A stretch of DNA of 64,000 nt from Bradyrhizobium sp. NP1 (GCF_030378205.1 NZ_CP127385.1:372001-436000); one strand, 5' to 3'. Counted from the stretch's first letter, positions 42,596-54,205 are shown. The notes: generated by a model from the letters alone, not told the origin. Translations and numbers: made by a program.

Positions 42596-43843
42596 ATGAC
42601 TGAAATTCGAGTTCCGACGCTCGGCGAGTCCGTGACCGAGGCCACCATCGGCCGCTGGTTCAAGAAGGCAGGGGACGCCGTCGCGGTCGACGAACCGCTG
42701 GTCGAGCTCGAGACCGACAAGGTCACGATCGAGGTGCCGGCACCCTCCGCCGGCGTGCTCGGAGAGATCGCGGCCAAGGACGGCGACACTGTTGCGGTCG
42801 GTGCGCTGCTCGGCCAGATCAATGACGGCGCGGCGCCCGCCGCGAGACCTGCGGCGGCGCCGGCAAAGCCCGCGGCCGCTGCCCCGCCGGCCGCCGCCGC
42901 TGCGCCCGCGCCGGCTGCGGCGCCCAAGGCGCCGCCGGTGGACGCTCCGCTCGCGCCCTCGGTGCGCAAGCTCTCCGCCGAAAGCGGCATCGATGCCTCG
43001 ACCGTGCCGGGCTCCGGCAAGGATGGACGCGTGACCAAGGGCGACATGCTTGCCGCGATCGAGCGCGCCGCGTCAGCGCCGACGCCGGTCAGCCAGCCGG
43101 CCGCGGCGGTGCAGGTCCGCGCGCCGTCGCCGGCGGACGATGCCGCGCGCGAGGAGCGCGTGAAGATGACGCGGCTGCGCCAGACCATCGCGCGCCGTCT
43201 GAAGGAAGTGCAGAACACCGCCGCCATGCTGACGACCTTCAACGAGGTCGACATGACCAACGTCATGGCGCTGCGCGCGCACTACAAGGACGCGTTCGAG
43301 AAGAAGCACGGCGTCAAGCTCGGCTTCATGGGCTTCTTCACCAAGGCCTGCGTGCAGGCCTTGAAGGACATTCCGGCCGTCAACGCCGAGATCGACGGCA
43401 CCGACCTGATCTACAAGAACTACTACCACATCGGCATCGCCGTCGGCACCGACAAGGGCCTCGTGGTGCCCGTGGTTCGCGACTGCGACCAGAAATCGAT
43501 CGCCGACATCGAGAAGGCGATCGCCGATTACGGCCGCCGCGCCCGCGACGGCCAGCTCAAGATCGAGGAGTTGCAGGGCGGCACCTTCACCATCACCAAT
43601 GGCGGCATCTACGGTTCGCTGATGTCGACGCCGATCCTGAACGCGCCGCAATCCGGCATCCTCGGCATGCACAAGATCCAGGAGCGCCCGATGGCGATCG
43701 GCGGCAAGGTCGAGATCCGCCCGATGATGTATCTGGCGCTGTCCTACGATCACCGCGTCATCGACGGCAAGGAAGCGGTGACCTTCCTGGTGCGCGTCAA
43801 GGAAAGCCTCGAGGATCCGGCCCGGCTCGTGCTCGACCTGTAA
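42596..43843 (+). CDS. odhB: 2-oxoglutarate dehydrogenase E2, dihydrolipoyllysine succinyltransferase
   Basis: Core of the 2-oxoglutarate dehydrogenase complex, also called SucB. It has 415 residues from the ATG at 42596 ([19 protein letters not shown]). Order: lipoyl domain with Lys42 in [10 protein letters not shown]; an Ala/Pro-rich flexible linker (about residues 80-120); peripheral subunit-binding domain [14 protein letters not shown] ... [12 protein letters not shown]; catalytic domain ending [15 protein letters not shown] with catalytic His386 and Asp390. The open frame continues upstream through the repeat into sucA, but ATG and family N-terminus fix the start. Confidence 0.97.
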   Translation: MTEIRVPTLGESVTEATIGRWFKKAGDAVAVDEPLVELETDKVTIEVPAPSAGVLGEIAAKDGDTVAVGALLGQINDGAAPAARPAAAPAKPAAAAPPAAAAAPAPAAAPKAPPVDAPLAPSVRKLSAESGIDASTVPGSGKDGRVTKGDMLAAIERAASAPTPVSQPAAAVQVRAPSPADDAAREERVKMTRLRQTIARRLKEVQNTAAMLTTFNEVDMTNVMALRAHYKDAFEKKHGVKLGFMGFFTKACVQALKDIPAVNAEIDGTDLIYKNYYHIGIAVGTDKGLVVPVVRDCDQKSIADIEKAIADYGRRARDGQLKIEELQGGTFTITNGGIYGSLMSTPILNAPQSGILGMHKIQERPMAIGGKVEIRPMMYLALSYDHRVIDGKEAVTFLVRVKESLEDPARLVLDL

Positions 43844-43856
43844 GGGCGGGGCGGGC

Positions 43857-44615
43857 ATGCCGTTTGATTCGAAAGACAGGGTCGCCGTCATCACCGGCGG
43901 CAGCCGCGGCATCGGCCGGGCCACTGCGCTCGCCGCCGCGGCGCGCGGCTTTCGGATCGTGGTCGGCTATGCGGCGAACCAGGCCGCGGCCGACGAAGTC
44001 GTCGCAACCATCGAAGCAAAGAACGGCAAGGCCATCGCGGTGAAGTGCGACGTGGCCGAGGAAAAGGACATCCTCGCGCTGTTTGAGGCCGCGGACAAGT
44101 TCGGCGCGCTGGCCGCGCTCGTCAACAATGCCGGCATCGTCGGCGAGACCGCGCGCGTCGACGAGATGAGTGCCGAGCGCATCCAGCGCATGATGGCGGT
44201 CAACGTCACCGGCAGCATTTTGTGTGCGCGCGAAGCCGTCAAGCGCATGTCGACGCGTCATGGCGGCAAGGGCGGGGTGATCGTCAATCTATCCTCGGTC
44301 GCGGCCAAGCTCGGCTCGCCCAACACCTATGTCGACTATGCCGCTTCCAAGGGCGCGATCGATTCATTCACCGTCGGCCTCGGCCATGAGGTCGCCGGCG
44401 AGGGCATTCGCGTTGCGGCTATCCGTCCCGGGCTGATCGACACCGACATCCACGGATCCGGCGGCGATCCCGACCGCGCCCACCGGCTCGCGCCCAGCGT
44501 CCCGATGAAGCGGGTCGGCACCGCGGAAGAAATCGCCAACGCCATCGTCTGGCTGATGTCGGACGAGGCGTCGTACGTCACCAGCGCCATCCTGGATGTG
44601 TCGGGCGGGCGCTAA
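43857..44615 (+). CDS. Short-chain dehydrogenase/reductase
   Basis: NAD(P)-dependent oxidoreductase of 252 residues of the classical SDR type. Cofactor motif TGGSRGIGRA (residues 13-22), NNAGIVG, and catalytic Ser-Tyr-Lys in NLSSVAAKLGSPNTYVDYAASKGAID. Residues GYAANQAAADE after strand 2 suggest NADP preference as in FabG-like enzymes. The substrate is unknown. It starts 14 bases after odhB and 37 bases before lpdA, so it is cotranscribed with the 2-oxoglutarate dehydrogenase genes although it is not a known component. Confidence 0.93.
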   Translation: MPFDSKDRVAVITGGSRGIGRATALAAAARGFRIVVGYAANQAAADEVVATIEAKNGKAIAVKCDVAEEKDILALFEAADKFGALAALVNNAGIVGETARVDEMSAERIQRMMAVNVTGSILCAREAVKRMSTRHGGKGGVIVNLSSVAAKLGSPNTYVDYAASKGAIDSFTVGLGHEVAGEGIRVAAIRPGLIDTDIHGSGGDPDRAHRLAPSVPMKRVGTAEEIANAIVWLMSDEASYVTSAILDVSGGR

Positions 44616-44651
44616 GAGCTGTCACAGAGCTAGGTTACAGGATTTTCCATC

Positions 44652-46046
44652 ATGGCTTACGATCTCGTCATCATCGGCACCGGCCCCGGCGGCTACGTCT
44701 GCGCGGTCCGCGCAGCGCAACTCGGCATGAAGGTCGCCGTGGTCGAGAAGAACGAGCTCGGCGGCACCTGCCTCAATGTCGGCTGCATGCCGTCGAAGGC
44801 GCTGCTGCATGCCTCGGAGATGTTCGAGGAAGCCGGTCACTCCTTCGCCAAGATGGGCGTCGTCGTTCCCGCGCCGAAGCTCGATCTGCCGTCCATGATG
44901 AAGTTCAAGCAGCAGGGCATCGACGGCAACGTCAAGGGCGTCGAGTTCCTGATGAAGAAGAACAAGATCGACGTGATCCACGGCAGCGGGCGGATCGTCT
45001 CCGCCGGCAAGGTCGAGGTTTCAGCCGACGGCAAGACGCAAACTGTCGAGACCAGGAACATCGTGATCGCGACCGGCTCCGACATCGCGCGGCTCAAGGG
45101 CATCGAGATCGACGAGAAACGCATCGTGTCGTCGACCGGCGCGCTGTCGCTCGACAAGGTGCCCGGAAGACTCCTGATCGTCGGCGCCGGCGTGATCGGG
45201 CTCGAGCTCGGCTCGGTGTGGCAGCGGCTCGGCGCGCAGGTCGCCGTGGTCGAGTTCCTCGATCGCATCCTGCCTGGCATGGACGGCGAGATCGCGCGGC
45301 AATTCCAGCGCCTGCTCGAAAAGCAGGGTTTTGCGTTCAAGCTCGGGTCGAAGGTCACCAGCGTCGACACCTCGGGCAAGATGTTGCAGGTGAAGGTCGA
45401 GCCGGCCGCGGGCGGCGCGGCCGAGACGCTGGAAGCCGATGTCGTGCTGGTCTGCATCGGCCGCGTGCCCTACACCGAAGGGCTCGGGCTGAAGGAAGCC
45501 GGTGTCGCACTCGACAGCCGCGGCCGCGTGGAGATCGACGGGCATTTCGCAACCAATGTGCCGGGCATCTATGCGATCGGCGACGTCGTCGCGGGTCCGA
45601 TGCTGGCGCACAAGGCCGAGGACGAGGGCGTTGCCTGCGCCGAGATTCTGGCGGGGCAGGCCGGCCACGTGAATTACGATGTTATACCAGGCGTCGTGTA
45701 TACCACGCCGGAGGTCTCTGCCGTTGGCAAGACCGAGGAGGAGCTGAAGCAGGAAGGCATCGCCTACACCGTCGGAAAATTTCCGTTCACCGCCAATGGT
45801 CGTTCCAAGGTCAATCAGACCACCGATGGATTCGTGAAGGTTCTCGCAGATGCGAAGACCGATCGCGTGCTTGGCGTACACATTATCGGCATCGAAGCCG
45901 GCGAAATGATTCATGAGGCCGCAGTCCTGATGGAATTTGGCGGCGCCGCCGAAGACCTGGCGCGGACCTGCCACGCCCATCCGACGCGATCGGAAGCGAT
46001 CAAGGAAGCGGCGCTTGCGGTTGGCAAGCGCGCGATCCATATGTGA
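44652..46046 (+). CDS. lpdA: Dihydrolipoyl dehydrogenase (E3)
   Basis: FAD-dependent enzyme that reoxidises lipoyl groups of E2 using NAD. It has 464 residues. Order: FAD-binding [23 protein letters not shown] (3-25); redox-active cysteines Cys40 and Cys45 in [18 protein letters not shown]-binding [48 protein letters not shown]; and the C-terminal catalytic [10 protein letters not shown] (His443, Glu448). Operon position with sucA-odhB indicates it serves 2-oxoglutarate dehydrogenase. Confidence 0.98.
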   Translation: MAYDLVIIGTGPGGYVCAVRAAQLGMKVAVVEKNELGGTCLNVGCMPSKALLHASEMFEEAGHSFAKMGVVVPAPKLDLPSMMKFKQQGIDGNVKGVEFLMKKNKIDVIHGSGRIVSAGKVEVSADGKTQTVETRNIVIATGSDIARLKGIEIDEKRIVSSTGALSLDKVPGRLLIVGAGVIGLELGSVWQRLGAQVAVVEFLDRILPGMDGEIARQFQRLLEKQGFAFKLGSKVTSVDTSGKMLQVKVEPAAGGAAETLEADVVLVCIGRVPYTEGLGLKEAGVALDSRGRVEIDGHFATNVPGIYAIGDVVAGPMLAHKAEDEGVACAEILAGQAGHVNYDVIPGVVYTTPEVSAVGKTEEELKQEGIAYTVGKFPFTANGRSKVNQTTDGFVKVLADAKTDRVLGVHIIGIEAGEMIHEAAVLMEFGGAAEDLARTCHAHPTRSEAIKEAALAVGKRAIHM

Positions 46047-46061
46047 TCGACGCCCGGCTGC

Positions 46062-46104
46062 CGGCATGATTCGGAAGACCGCTTTTCCGACAAGATCATG
46101 CCCG
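46062..46104. repeat. Short palindrome, family E derivative
   Basis: ggcatgattcggaagaccgc ttttccgacaagatcatgcc; imperfect palindrome resembling the end of the family E second module, between lpdA and the next membrane protein gene. Confidence 0.55.
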
Positions 46105-46134
46105 AGACAGAAGGAGGCCGGGTCGGGACAAGAT

Positions 46135-46659
46135 ATGCTGCGCCGTCTGCTACAGCCGCTCTGGATCCTGCTTGCGATCATCTTCCTGATCGAAGCATGG
46201 TTGTGGGACCATCTCGAGCCGATCGTGGCCTGGGTGGTGTCGTTGATCCCGCTGCGCGCATTCAAGCAGTGGCTCGCCGAGCGGGTCGACACGCTGCCGC
46301 CGGCGATGACGCTGATCGTCTTCATCGTGCCCGTATTGCCGCTGTTTCCGCTCAAGCTGGTCGGGGTGTGGCTGCTCATGCACGAGTACTGGCTGAGCGC
46401 CGTCTTCACCATCCTGTTCGCGAAGCTCGTCGGCGTCGGCGTCACCGCCTTCATCTTCGACGTCACCCGGCCGAAGCTTCTGGAGATGGCGTGGTTCGAG
46501 AAGCTCTATGACTTCGTGATCGCGCTGCGGGCCAAGGCCAAGGAGCTGGTCGATCCGGTCAAGCAGAGGATTCTTGAGCTGATGCATGGCGACGGCTGGT
46601 CGTCACGCATGCTGCGGCTGATCCAGCGCTTCCGCAAGAGCGTGCAGCAGGCGCGCTGA
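46135..46659 (+). CDS. Conserved membrane protein, function unknown
   Basis: Protein of 174 residues from the ATG at 46135. Three hydrophobic stretches are visible: LLQPLWILLAIIFLIEAWLW, AMTLIVFIVPVLPLFPLKLVGVWLLM, and YWLSAVFTILFAKLVGVGVTAFIF, followed by a basic, amphipathic cytoplasmic tail (ALRAKAKELVDPVKQRIL ... MLRLIQRFRKSVQQ). No catalytic motif recognised. A good aaggagg lies 18 bases upstream, rather far, so the exact start is uncertain. It trails the TCA operon and may be cotranscribed with lpdA. Confidence 0.75.
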   Translation: MLRRLLQPLWILLAIIFLIEAWLWDHLEPIVAWVVSLIPLRAFKQWLAERVDTLPPAMTLIVFIVPVLPLFPLKLVGVWLLMHEYWLSAVFTILFAKLVGVGVTAFIFDVTRPKLLEMAWFEKLYDFVIALRAKAKELVDPVKQRILELMHGDGWSSRMLRLIQRFRKSVQQAR

Positions 46660-46677
46660 TCGCGGTGCCATCCCGCC

Positions 46678-47268
46678 TCAATGCAGATGCAAGAGATGCG
46701 GCATGAACAGGCCGAGCGCGGTCATGCCGAGCCCTGCCAGCATCAAGAGGCCCGAGACCCAGGCCAGCACCGCCATGCCCGTGATGATGGTCGCCGATGC
46801 CAGCACAATGCCGATCTGGAACGCGGCCGAAGCCAGCTCGAAATGATGATATTTCGCGGTGGCCTCGTCGCGCTCATGCTCGGCATGCTTGGCGCGCTCG
46901 GCGAGCTGCTCGGTGCCCTCGCCGGTCTCCGGCTCGGAGCGGTAGCGCGCCGCGGTCTTCTGCCAGTCGTCGATCTGCTTTTGCAGCGCGGCCTTGGTGG
47001 CGTCGTCGGTGGCGGCCGCAAGGCCCAGTCTGCCCTGGTCGGCCGCGGTCTGCACCGTGGTGCGGCGGATGCTCTTGGCCTGGAAGAAGGCCCACAGGTT
47101 CGAGGCCTCGACGTTCTTGCTGATCGATTCGGTCTGCGCGCCCTTGCCGAGGGTCTCCGACAGCGCGAGGAAAAGCGCAATGACGGCGATCAGAAGCGCG
47201 ATCTTCCTGTTCTCGCCGGAAGCATGCTCGGCGTGCTCCGCTTGCTCCATGCTTTCATGTGCGCTCAT
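46678..47268 (-). CDS. DUF4337 membrane protein
   Basis: Protein of 196 residues. It has an N-terminal transmembrane helix (IALLIAVIALFLALSETLG), an Ala/Glu/Lys-rich helical middle (ASNLWAFFQAKSIRRTTVQTAADQ ... KYHHFELASAAFQIG) that probably forms a coiled coil in the periplasm, and two C-terminal helices (ASATIITGMAVLAWVSGLLMLAGLGMTALGLFM). The pattern NLWAFFQAKSIR is characteristic of DUF4337. The ATG at 47268 has a near-perfect Shine-Dalgarno (aggagg) upstream, deciding against 47310. Function unknown. Confidence 0.88.
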   Translation of the reverse strand: MSAHESMEQAEHAEHASGENRKIALLIAVIALFLALSETLGKGAQTESISKNVEASNLWAFFQAKSIRRTTVQTAADQGRLGLAAATDDATKAALQKQIDDWQKTAARYRSEPETGEGTEQLAERAKHAEHERDEATAKYHHFELASAAFQIGIVLASATIITGMAVLAWVSGLLMLAGLGMTALGLFMPHLLHLH

Positions 47269-47405
47269 CAATCCCTCCTGCCAGTTCCGAAAGATACGAT
47301 TGCCGAACAATGTTTTCGGCGCAAGAGGGCAGGCGAAGGTGACAACAGGATGTCAGGGCCTGACCCCGAACGTTCAGGCCGCCGCCGTTCAGTTGCGGTT
47401 CAGTT

Positions 47406-48377
47406 TCAGGAGCGCGGATGCGTGTTGCGATAGACCTCGAGGAGCCGCTCGCTGTCGATCCCGGTATAGACCTGGGTGGTCGAGAGCGAGGAATGTCCGA
47501 GCAGCTCCTGGATCGCGCGCAAGTCGCCGCCGCGGGACAACAGATGGGTCGCAAAGGAATGTCGCAGCGCGTGCGGCGTCGCACTGTCCGGCAGGCCGAG
47601 CGCGCCGCGCATCCGCTCCATCGCAAGCTGGATGATGCGCGGACTGAGCGGCCCGCCGCGCGCGCCGACGAAGATCGGCGCTTCCGGTGCCAGGCCATGC
47701 GGGCACATCGCGACATAGTCGGCGATCAGCGCCAGCACGTTCTGCAGCACCGGTACCATCCGCGTCTTGTTGCCTTTGCCGGTGACGACGAGCACGTCGC
47801 CTTCGCCGGGCTTCGGCACGTCGCGGCGCTTGAGGCCCAGCGCCTCGGAGATGCGCAGGCCCGAGCCATAGAGCAGCGCCATCACCGCGGCGTCGCGCGC
47901 CAGCACCCATTGTTCGCGGGTTTCGCCGGCGCGCTCGTCGGCGTCAGCGAGGCGTCTGGCGGCTTCGATGTGGATCGGCTTCGGCAGGCTCTTTCCGACC
48001 TTCGGCGCGCGGATCGCGGACAGCGCGCCGAGCTTTCCCCGGCCTTCGCGTTCCAGGAAACGGCCGAACGAGCGCAGGCCCGCCAGCGCCCGCATCAACG
48101 AGCGTCCGCCGATGTTGTCGGCCCGCCGCATTGCCATGAAGGCTCGGATGTCGCTCGCCTCCAGCAGCGAGAACCGCGCCAGCGTCACCCGCGCGCCCCA
48201 ATGCTCGCAGAGAAAGTCCAGGCACTGCCTGAGGTCGCGGGCATAGGCTTCCAGCGTCTTCGGCGACAGCCTGCGCTCGGCGCGCAGATGCGACAGCCAG
48301 CGCGCCATCTCGGCCGAGACGGTTTCGTCGGCGCTTTCGAGTTCAACCGGTTGAACCGCGGTGGCTGATCGGGTCAT
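47406..48377 (-). CDS. xerC: Tyrosine recombinase XerC
   Basis: Site-specific recombinase that, with XerD, resolves chromosome dimers at dif. It has 323 residues. The N-terminal SAM-like core-binding domain (residues 20-110) includes LSPKTLEAYARDLRQCLDFL. All catalytic residues are present: Arg175, Lys201, His269, Arg272, His295 and Tyr304 (HALRHSFATHLLSRGGDLRAIQELLGHSSLSTTQVYT). Location next to priA in divergent orientation is the usual alphaproteobacterial context, which favours XerC rather than a mobile-element integrase. Confidence 0.95.
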   Translation of the reverse strand: MTRSATAVQPVELESADETVSAEMARWLSHLRAERRLSPKTLEAYARDLRQCLDFLCEHWGARVTLARFSLLEASDIRAFMAMRRADNIGGRSLMRALAGLRSFGRFLEREGRGKLGALSAIRAPKVGKSLPKPIHIEAARRLADADERAGETREQWVLARDAAVMALLYGSGLRISEALGLKRRDVPKPGEGDVLVVTGKGNKTRMVPVLQNVLALIADYVAMCPHGLAPEAPIFVGARGGPLSPRIIQLAMERMRGALGLPDSATPHALRHSFATHLLSRGGDLRAIQELLGHSSLSTTQVYTGIDSERLLEVYRNTHPRS

Positions 48378-48452
48378 GCTGGCTCGAGGGCGGCTGATTC
48401 CGCTCCGTTATATCGCACCCCCTTCGTTTAGCCTTCGCTAACTTGCCCGCCG

Positions 48453-50663
48453 ATGGATCACACGACGCGCCAGGCCTCCTCTTCCGCTTCGTCGACCGGC
48501 ATGGTCGACGTGCTGGTTCCGGTCGCGCTCGACCAGACCTATTCCTACCGCGTGCCGCGCGGCATGGTGCTGAAGGCGGGCGACGTGGTCGCGGTGCCGC
48601 TGGGACCCCGCGAGGTGGTGGGCGTGGTCTGGGCCGAGGACGCAAAGCCCGACCCGCGGCTGCACAACCGCCTGAAGGACGTCGGCGAGAAGCTCGACGT
48701 CCCTCCCTTGAAGGGGGAACTGCGCGCGCTCGTCGACTGGGTCGCCAACTACACGCTCTCGGCGCGCGGCATGGTGCTGCGCATGACGCTGCGCATGGGC
48801 GAGAATCTCGGCCCCGAGCGGACGCGGGCCGGCGTGCGGCTGGTGGGCCAAGCGCCGCGGCGGCTGACGCCGGCGCGGCGGCGCGTGATCGACGTGCTGT
48901 CGGACGGCCTGCTGCACGGCAAGGCCGATGCGGCACGCGAGGCCGGCGTCTCCATCGGCGTGATCGACGGCCTCGTCGACGAAGGCACACTCGCGGTCGA
49001 GGCGCTGCCGCCGGCGCCGCCGCCGCCACCGCCCGATCCGCAATTCGCCCAGCCCGAGTTCACCCGCGAGCAGCGCAGCGCGGTCGATGCGGTGCGCGCG
49101 CTCGCCGCCAACGGCAGCTTTCATGTCGCGCTGCTCGACGGCGTCACCGGCTCGGGCAAGACCGAGGTCTATTTCGAGGCGGTGGCGGAGACGATCCGGC
49201 GCGGCAGGCAATCGCTGATCCTGATGCCGGAGATCGCGCTCACCGGCCAGTTCCTCGATCGCTTCACGCAGCGCTTCGGCGTGCGGCCGATCGAATGGCA
49301 CTCGGAACTCACGCCGCGCACCAGGCAGCGCAACTGGGCGGCGATCGCGGCCGGCGAGGCGCCGGTCGTGGTCGGTGCGCGCTCGGCGCTGTTCATGCCC
49401 TACGCCAATCTCGGCCTGATCGTGGTCGATGAGGAGCACGACCAGGCCTACAAGCAGGACGACGGCGCGCATTATCACGCCCGTGACATGGCGGTGGTGC
49501 GCGCGCATATCGCGAAAATCCCGATTATCCTCGCCTCCGCCACGCCTTCGGTGGAAACCGAAGTCAATGCGCGCAAGGGGCGCTATCAGCGCGTGCTGCT
49601 GCCGGCGCGGTTCGGCGGGCAGCAGATGCCGCATATCGAGGCGATCGACCTGCGCCGCGAGATGCCGCCGCGCGGCCGCTTCATCTCGCCAAAACTGGCC
49701 GAGGAGATCACCCGCGCGGTCGAGCGGCGCGAGCAGGCGCTGTTGTTCCTCAACCGCCGCGGCTACGCGCCGCTGACGCTATGCCGTGCCTGCGGCCACC
49801 GCTTCGCCTGCACCATCTGCGACGCCTGGCTGGTCGACCACCGCTTTCGCCAGCGCCTGGTCTGCCATCACTGCGGCTTCTCGATGCCGCGCCCGGAAGT
49901 CTGCCCGCATTGCGCTGCCGAGCAGTCGCTGGTCGCGGTCGGTCCCGGTGTCGAGCGGTTGCAGGAGGAGGCGGCCAACCTGTTTCCGGGCGCCCGCACC
50001 ATGGTGCTGTCGAGCGATCTCATCACCTCGATCGAGACCATGCGCAGCGAGCTGAACGAGATCGCCGAAGGCCGCGTCGACATCATCATCGGCACCCAGC
50101 TGGTGGCGAAAGGCCATCACTTCCCGCGGCTCAACCTGGTCGGCGTCGTCGATGCGGATCTGGGCCTCAGCAATGGCGATCCGCGCGCGGCGGAACGCAC
50201 CTGGCAGCTCCTCAACCAAGTGGTCGGGCGCGCCGGTCGCGATCAGGGTCGTGGCGTCGGCTATTTGCAGACCCACCAGCCAGATCATCCCGTGATGAAG
50301 GCGCTCGTCGCCTGCGACCGCGAGGCCTTCTACGCCACCGAGATCGAGTTGCGCGAGCGCACGCTCTATCCGCCGTTCGGACGGCTCGCGAGCCTGATTG
50401 TCTCCGCCGGCGACCGTGCGAGCGCCGAAGGCTTTGCGCGCCGCCTCGTCGCCGTTGCTCCGCGCGAGGAAGAGGTACAGGTGCTGGGGCCCGCGGAAGC
50501 GCCGCTGGCGGTCATCAAGGGCCGCTATCGCTTCCGCCTGCTGCTGAAATCGCTGCGCGGCTTCGATCTGTCGGACTATCTGCGGCGCTGGCTTGCCGGC
50601 GGTCCCAAGCCCAAGGGCAACCTCAAGCTCGAGGTCGACGTCGACCCGCAGAGTTTCCTCTAG
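48453..50663 (+). CDS. priA: Primosomal replication protein N' (PriA helicase)
   Basis: 3'-5' DNA helicase that restarts stalled replication forks. It has 736 residues. Order: 3'-DNA-binding domain (residues 10-110, VDVLVPVALDQTYSYRVPRG), winged helix region, Walker A LLDGVTGSGKTEVYFEA (about 227-243), DEEHDQAYKQDD box, eight zinc-ligand cysteines (CRACGHRFACTIC ... CHHCGFSMPRPEVCPHC), IIGTQLVAKGHHFPRLNLVGVVDAD, and VVGRAGRDQGRG. It starts MDHTTRQAS, with 75 bases between it and the divergent xerC. Confidence 0.97.
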   Translation: MDHTTRQASSSASSTGMVDVLVPVALDQTYSYRVPRGMVLKAGDVVAVPLGPREVVGVVWAEDAKPDPRLHNRLKDVGEKLDVPPLKGELRALVDWVANYTLSARGMVLRMTLRMGENLGPERTRAGVRLVGQAPRRLTPARRRVIDVLSDGLLHGKADAAREAGVSIGVIDGLVDEGTLAVEALPPAPPPPPPDPQFAQPEFTREQRSAVDAVRALAANGSFHVALLDGVTGSGKTEVYFEAVAETIRRGRQSLILMPEIALTGQFLDRFTQRFGVRPIEWHSELTPRTRQRNWAAIAAGEAPVVVGARSALFMPYANLGLIVVDEEHDQAYKQDDGAHYHARDMAVVRAHIAKIPIILASATPSVETEVNARKGRYQRVLLPARFGGQQMPHIEAIDLRREMPPRGRFISPKLAEEITRAVERREQALLFLNRRGYAPLTLCRACGHRFACTICDAWLVDHRFRQRLVCHHCGFSMPRPEVCPHCAAEQSLVAVGPGVERLQEEAANLFPGARTMVLSSDLITSIETMRSELNEIAEGRVDIIIGTQLVAKGHHFPRLNLVGVVDADLGLSNGDPRAAERTWQLLNQVVGRAGRDQGRGVGYLQTHQPDHPVMKALVACDREAFYATEIELRERTLYPPFGRLASLIVSAGDRASAEGFARRLVAVAPREEEVQVLGPAEAPLAVIKGRYRFRLLLKSLRGFDLSDYLRRWLAGGPKPKGNLKLEVDVDPQSFL

Positions 50664-50768
50664 AGCGTTTTCGAGCGAAGTGGGTACCGGTTCGCGTGAA
50701 GAAAACGCGTCGAAACTAGAATCTGGAGCATCGGTTCTGATTCCATCAGAACCGAACATGCTCTGGGG
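50664..50768. repeat. Dispersed repeat, family D
   Basis: Starts right after the priA stop: gagcgttttcgagcgaagtg, ggtaccggttcgcgtgaag, aaaacgcgtcg, then a hairpin cggttctgat / atcagaaccg (50732-50741 and 50745-50754), ending aacatgctc. The hairpin module recurs at 57575-57599. The T-poor hairpin may still help end priA transcription. Confidence 0.75.
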
Positions 50769-50900
50769 CACACAACAGGGCCTGCCGTCATTGGCGACGG
50801 CAGGCCAGTTTATCGCGCCCGTCAATCGGGCTCGTCCGCCTGGGCGGACGCAACGATCGATCATGCTGGGCGGATGGAACGCGTCGCTTGGGCGGACGCT

Positions 50901-51419
50901 TTAGGAGACGACCTCGGCGGTGACGCGGCCGACGCCGACACCGGTGAGGCCGACGGCGCGCGCGGCGGCGGTCGAGAGGTCGAGAACTCGGCCGCGGATG
51001 AAGGGGCCGCGGTCATTGACGGTGACGACGACGGTGCGGTCGCCATGGGTGACGCGGAGCTTGGTGCCGAACGGCAGCGAGCGGTGAGCGCAGGTCAGCT
51101 TGTTCTGGTCAAAGCGCTGGCCCGAGGCGGTCTTGCTGCCGGACTCGTTGCCATAGAACGACGCCATGCCCGAGAAGCTGCGGCCGGTGCCGGAACCCGA
51201 CATTATCGACGCATTGGCGTCGCGCCACTGGCCGGCGGCGCGGCTTTCGGCCGCGACGTGACGGCCGTGGTGATGGTGGTGATAGGCATGGTGGTGATGC
51301 CGGGATTTGGCCGACGCCGCGGTGGCGGTTCCCCCGACGAACAAAGTTGCGGCAACAACAGCAAGCGCCGTGCGCGACCGGGTTAGCTTTCCCGGTGCCG
51401 TCTTCTTGGATTTCAGCAT
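50901..51419 (-). CDS. rlpA: Septal ring lytic transglycosylase RlpA-like protein
   Basis: Exported double-psi beta-barrel protein of 172 residues. A signal peptide (ALAVVAATLFVGGTATAASA) is followed by a His-rich stretch (SRHHHHAYHHHHHGRH) and then the RlpA domain: FSGMASFYGNESGSKTASGQRFDQNKLTCAHRSLPFGTKLRVTH ... VVVTVNDRGPFIRGRVLDLSTAAARAVGL. The catalytic-type Asp in NDRGPF and His in AHRSLPFG are present. Lacks the SPOR domain of E. coli RlpA and no lipobox Cys follows the signal. The His tract is unusual and could bind metal. Confidence 0.85.
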   Translation of the reverse strand: MLKSKKTAPGKLTRSRTALAVVAATLFVGGTATAASAKSRHHHHAYHHHHHGRHVAAESRAAGQWRDANASIMSGSGTGRSFSGMASFYGNESGSKTASGQRFDQNKLTCAHRSLPFGTKLRVTHGDRTVVVTVNDRGPFIRGRVLDLSTAAARAVGLTGVGVGRVTAEVVS

Positions 51420-51439
51420 TCAAAGACCCTCAGATAGTA

Positions 51440-51457
51440 TTGCCACATAGGTGGCAA
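51440..51457. promoter_or_regulatory. Inverted repeat upstream of rlpA
   Basis: ttgccac ATAG gtggcaa, 7-bp perfect arms, 21 bases upstream of the rlpA start. Could be an operator or a leader hairpin. Confidence 0.35.
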
Positions 51458-51808
51458 ATGGAACCCCCGTCCCGGTGCAGTGGTCGCCGTTTGGTGACGC
51501 AATGAGGCGTGAATTGGGCAGTATTTCCTGTTTGTCTCGTGCTGAAATATCTTGTTACCTGATAAGGTATATGAACAAAGGTTCCGTAATCTTGGGCGTT
51601 AACGAATTTTTAACGACGTCGTTACTTTGAAGTACTTAAAATTGAAGTCGTCGCCGGGCTCCGCGAGGTCTTCGTCAAGTAATGGCCGGCATCAAGGACC
51701 CGTGCGGTTCCAGGAAAATTGCCGCATCGCAGCATGGGTCCCATGCAGGAATGGGTGGAACGGCTTTGGCGCTGCCTCGGGGCGCGGAAGCGGCCTGCCG
51801 CGCGCCAA

Positions 51809-51848
51809 GGGACACCAAGGGACACCAAGGGCGCCAACGGACACCAAG
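51809..51848 (+). repeat. Short tandem repeat
   Basis: Imperfect tandem copies of gggacaccaa (aagggacaccaagggacaccaagggcgccaacggacaccaagg when read across this interval in pieces). About four units of 10-11 bases, two identical. Confidence 0.6.
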
Positions 51849-52057
51849 GTCGAAATTCAACTGAGGGGTTGGGCCGCGAACGAAGGCGGCCTGCGTGCCG
51901 GCGTGGCCTGCGCCATCGCGTCGCTTCGCGCGCGGCGTCATGTTGCACCTGCGCGTACGCTATGTTAGCAAAGCCGCGATTTTTTTGATCCCGGCACTCC
52001 TCAGCGTCGGTCGAAAATCGAAGTCCCGCTTGAATTCCAAGGGCTTGAATCGCTAGG

Positions 52058-52073
52058 CGCCGCGATCGCGGCG
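52058..52073. promoter_or_regulatory. 16-bp palindrome upstream of atpH
   Basis: Perfect self-complementary cgccgcgatcgcggcg, 42 bases before the GTG start of atpH. Possible operator or leader hairpin for the ATP synthase operon. Confidence 0.35.
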
Positions 52074-52115
52074 ATGGTTTTTCCCTTGCGAATTTGACAG
52101 CTAAAAGAGCGAATT

Positions 52116-54205
<2,090 letters not shown>

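Larger units (their letters stand above)
51420..52115. other. Divergent region between rlpA and atpH
   Basis: 696 bases without a convincing gene. Its left part (51530-51650) is AT-rich (gcgttaacgaatttttaac). The middle has a short direct repeat, ggacaccaagg, at 51809-51848. The right part contains a 16-bp perfect palindrome (cgccgcgatcgcggcg, 52058-52073) 42 bases upstream of atpH. The atp operon promoter must lie here; candidate hexamers are too weak to choose. Confidence 0.5.

Noticed and set aside
47406..48377. Integrase of a genomic island
   Set aside because: The tyrosine recombinase lies beside priA, has XerC length and motifs, and there is no neighbouring tRNA, att repeat or mobile cargo.
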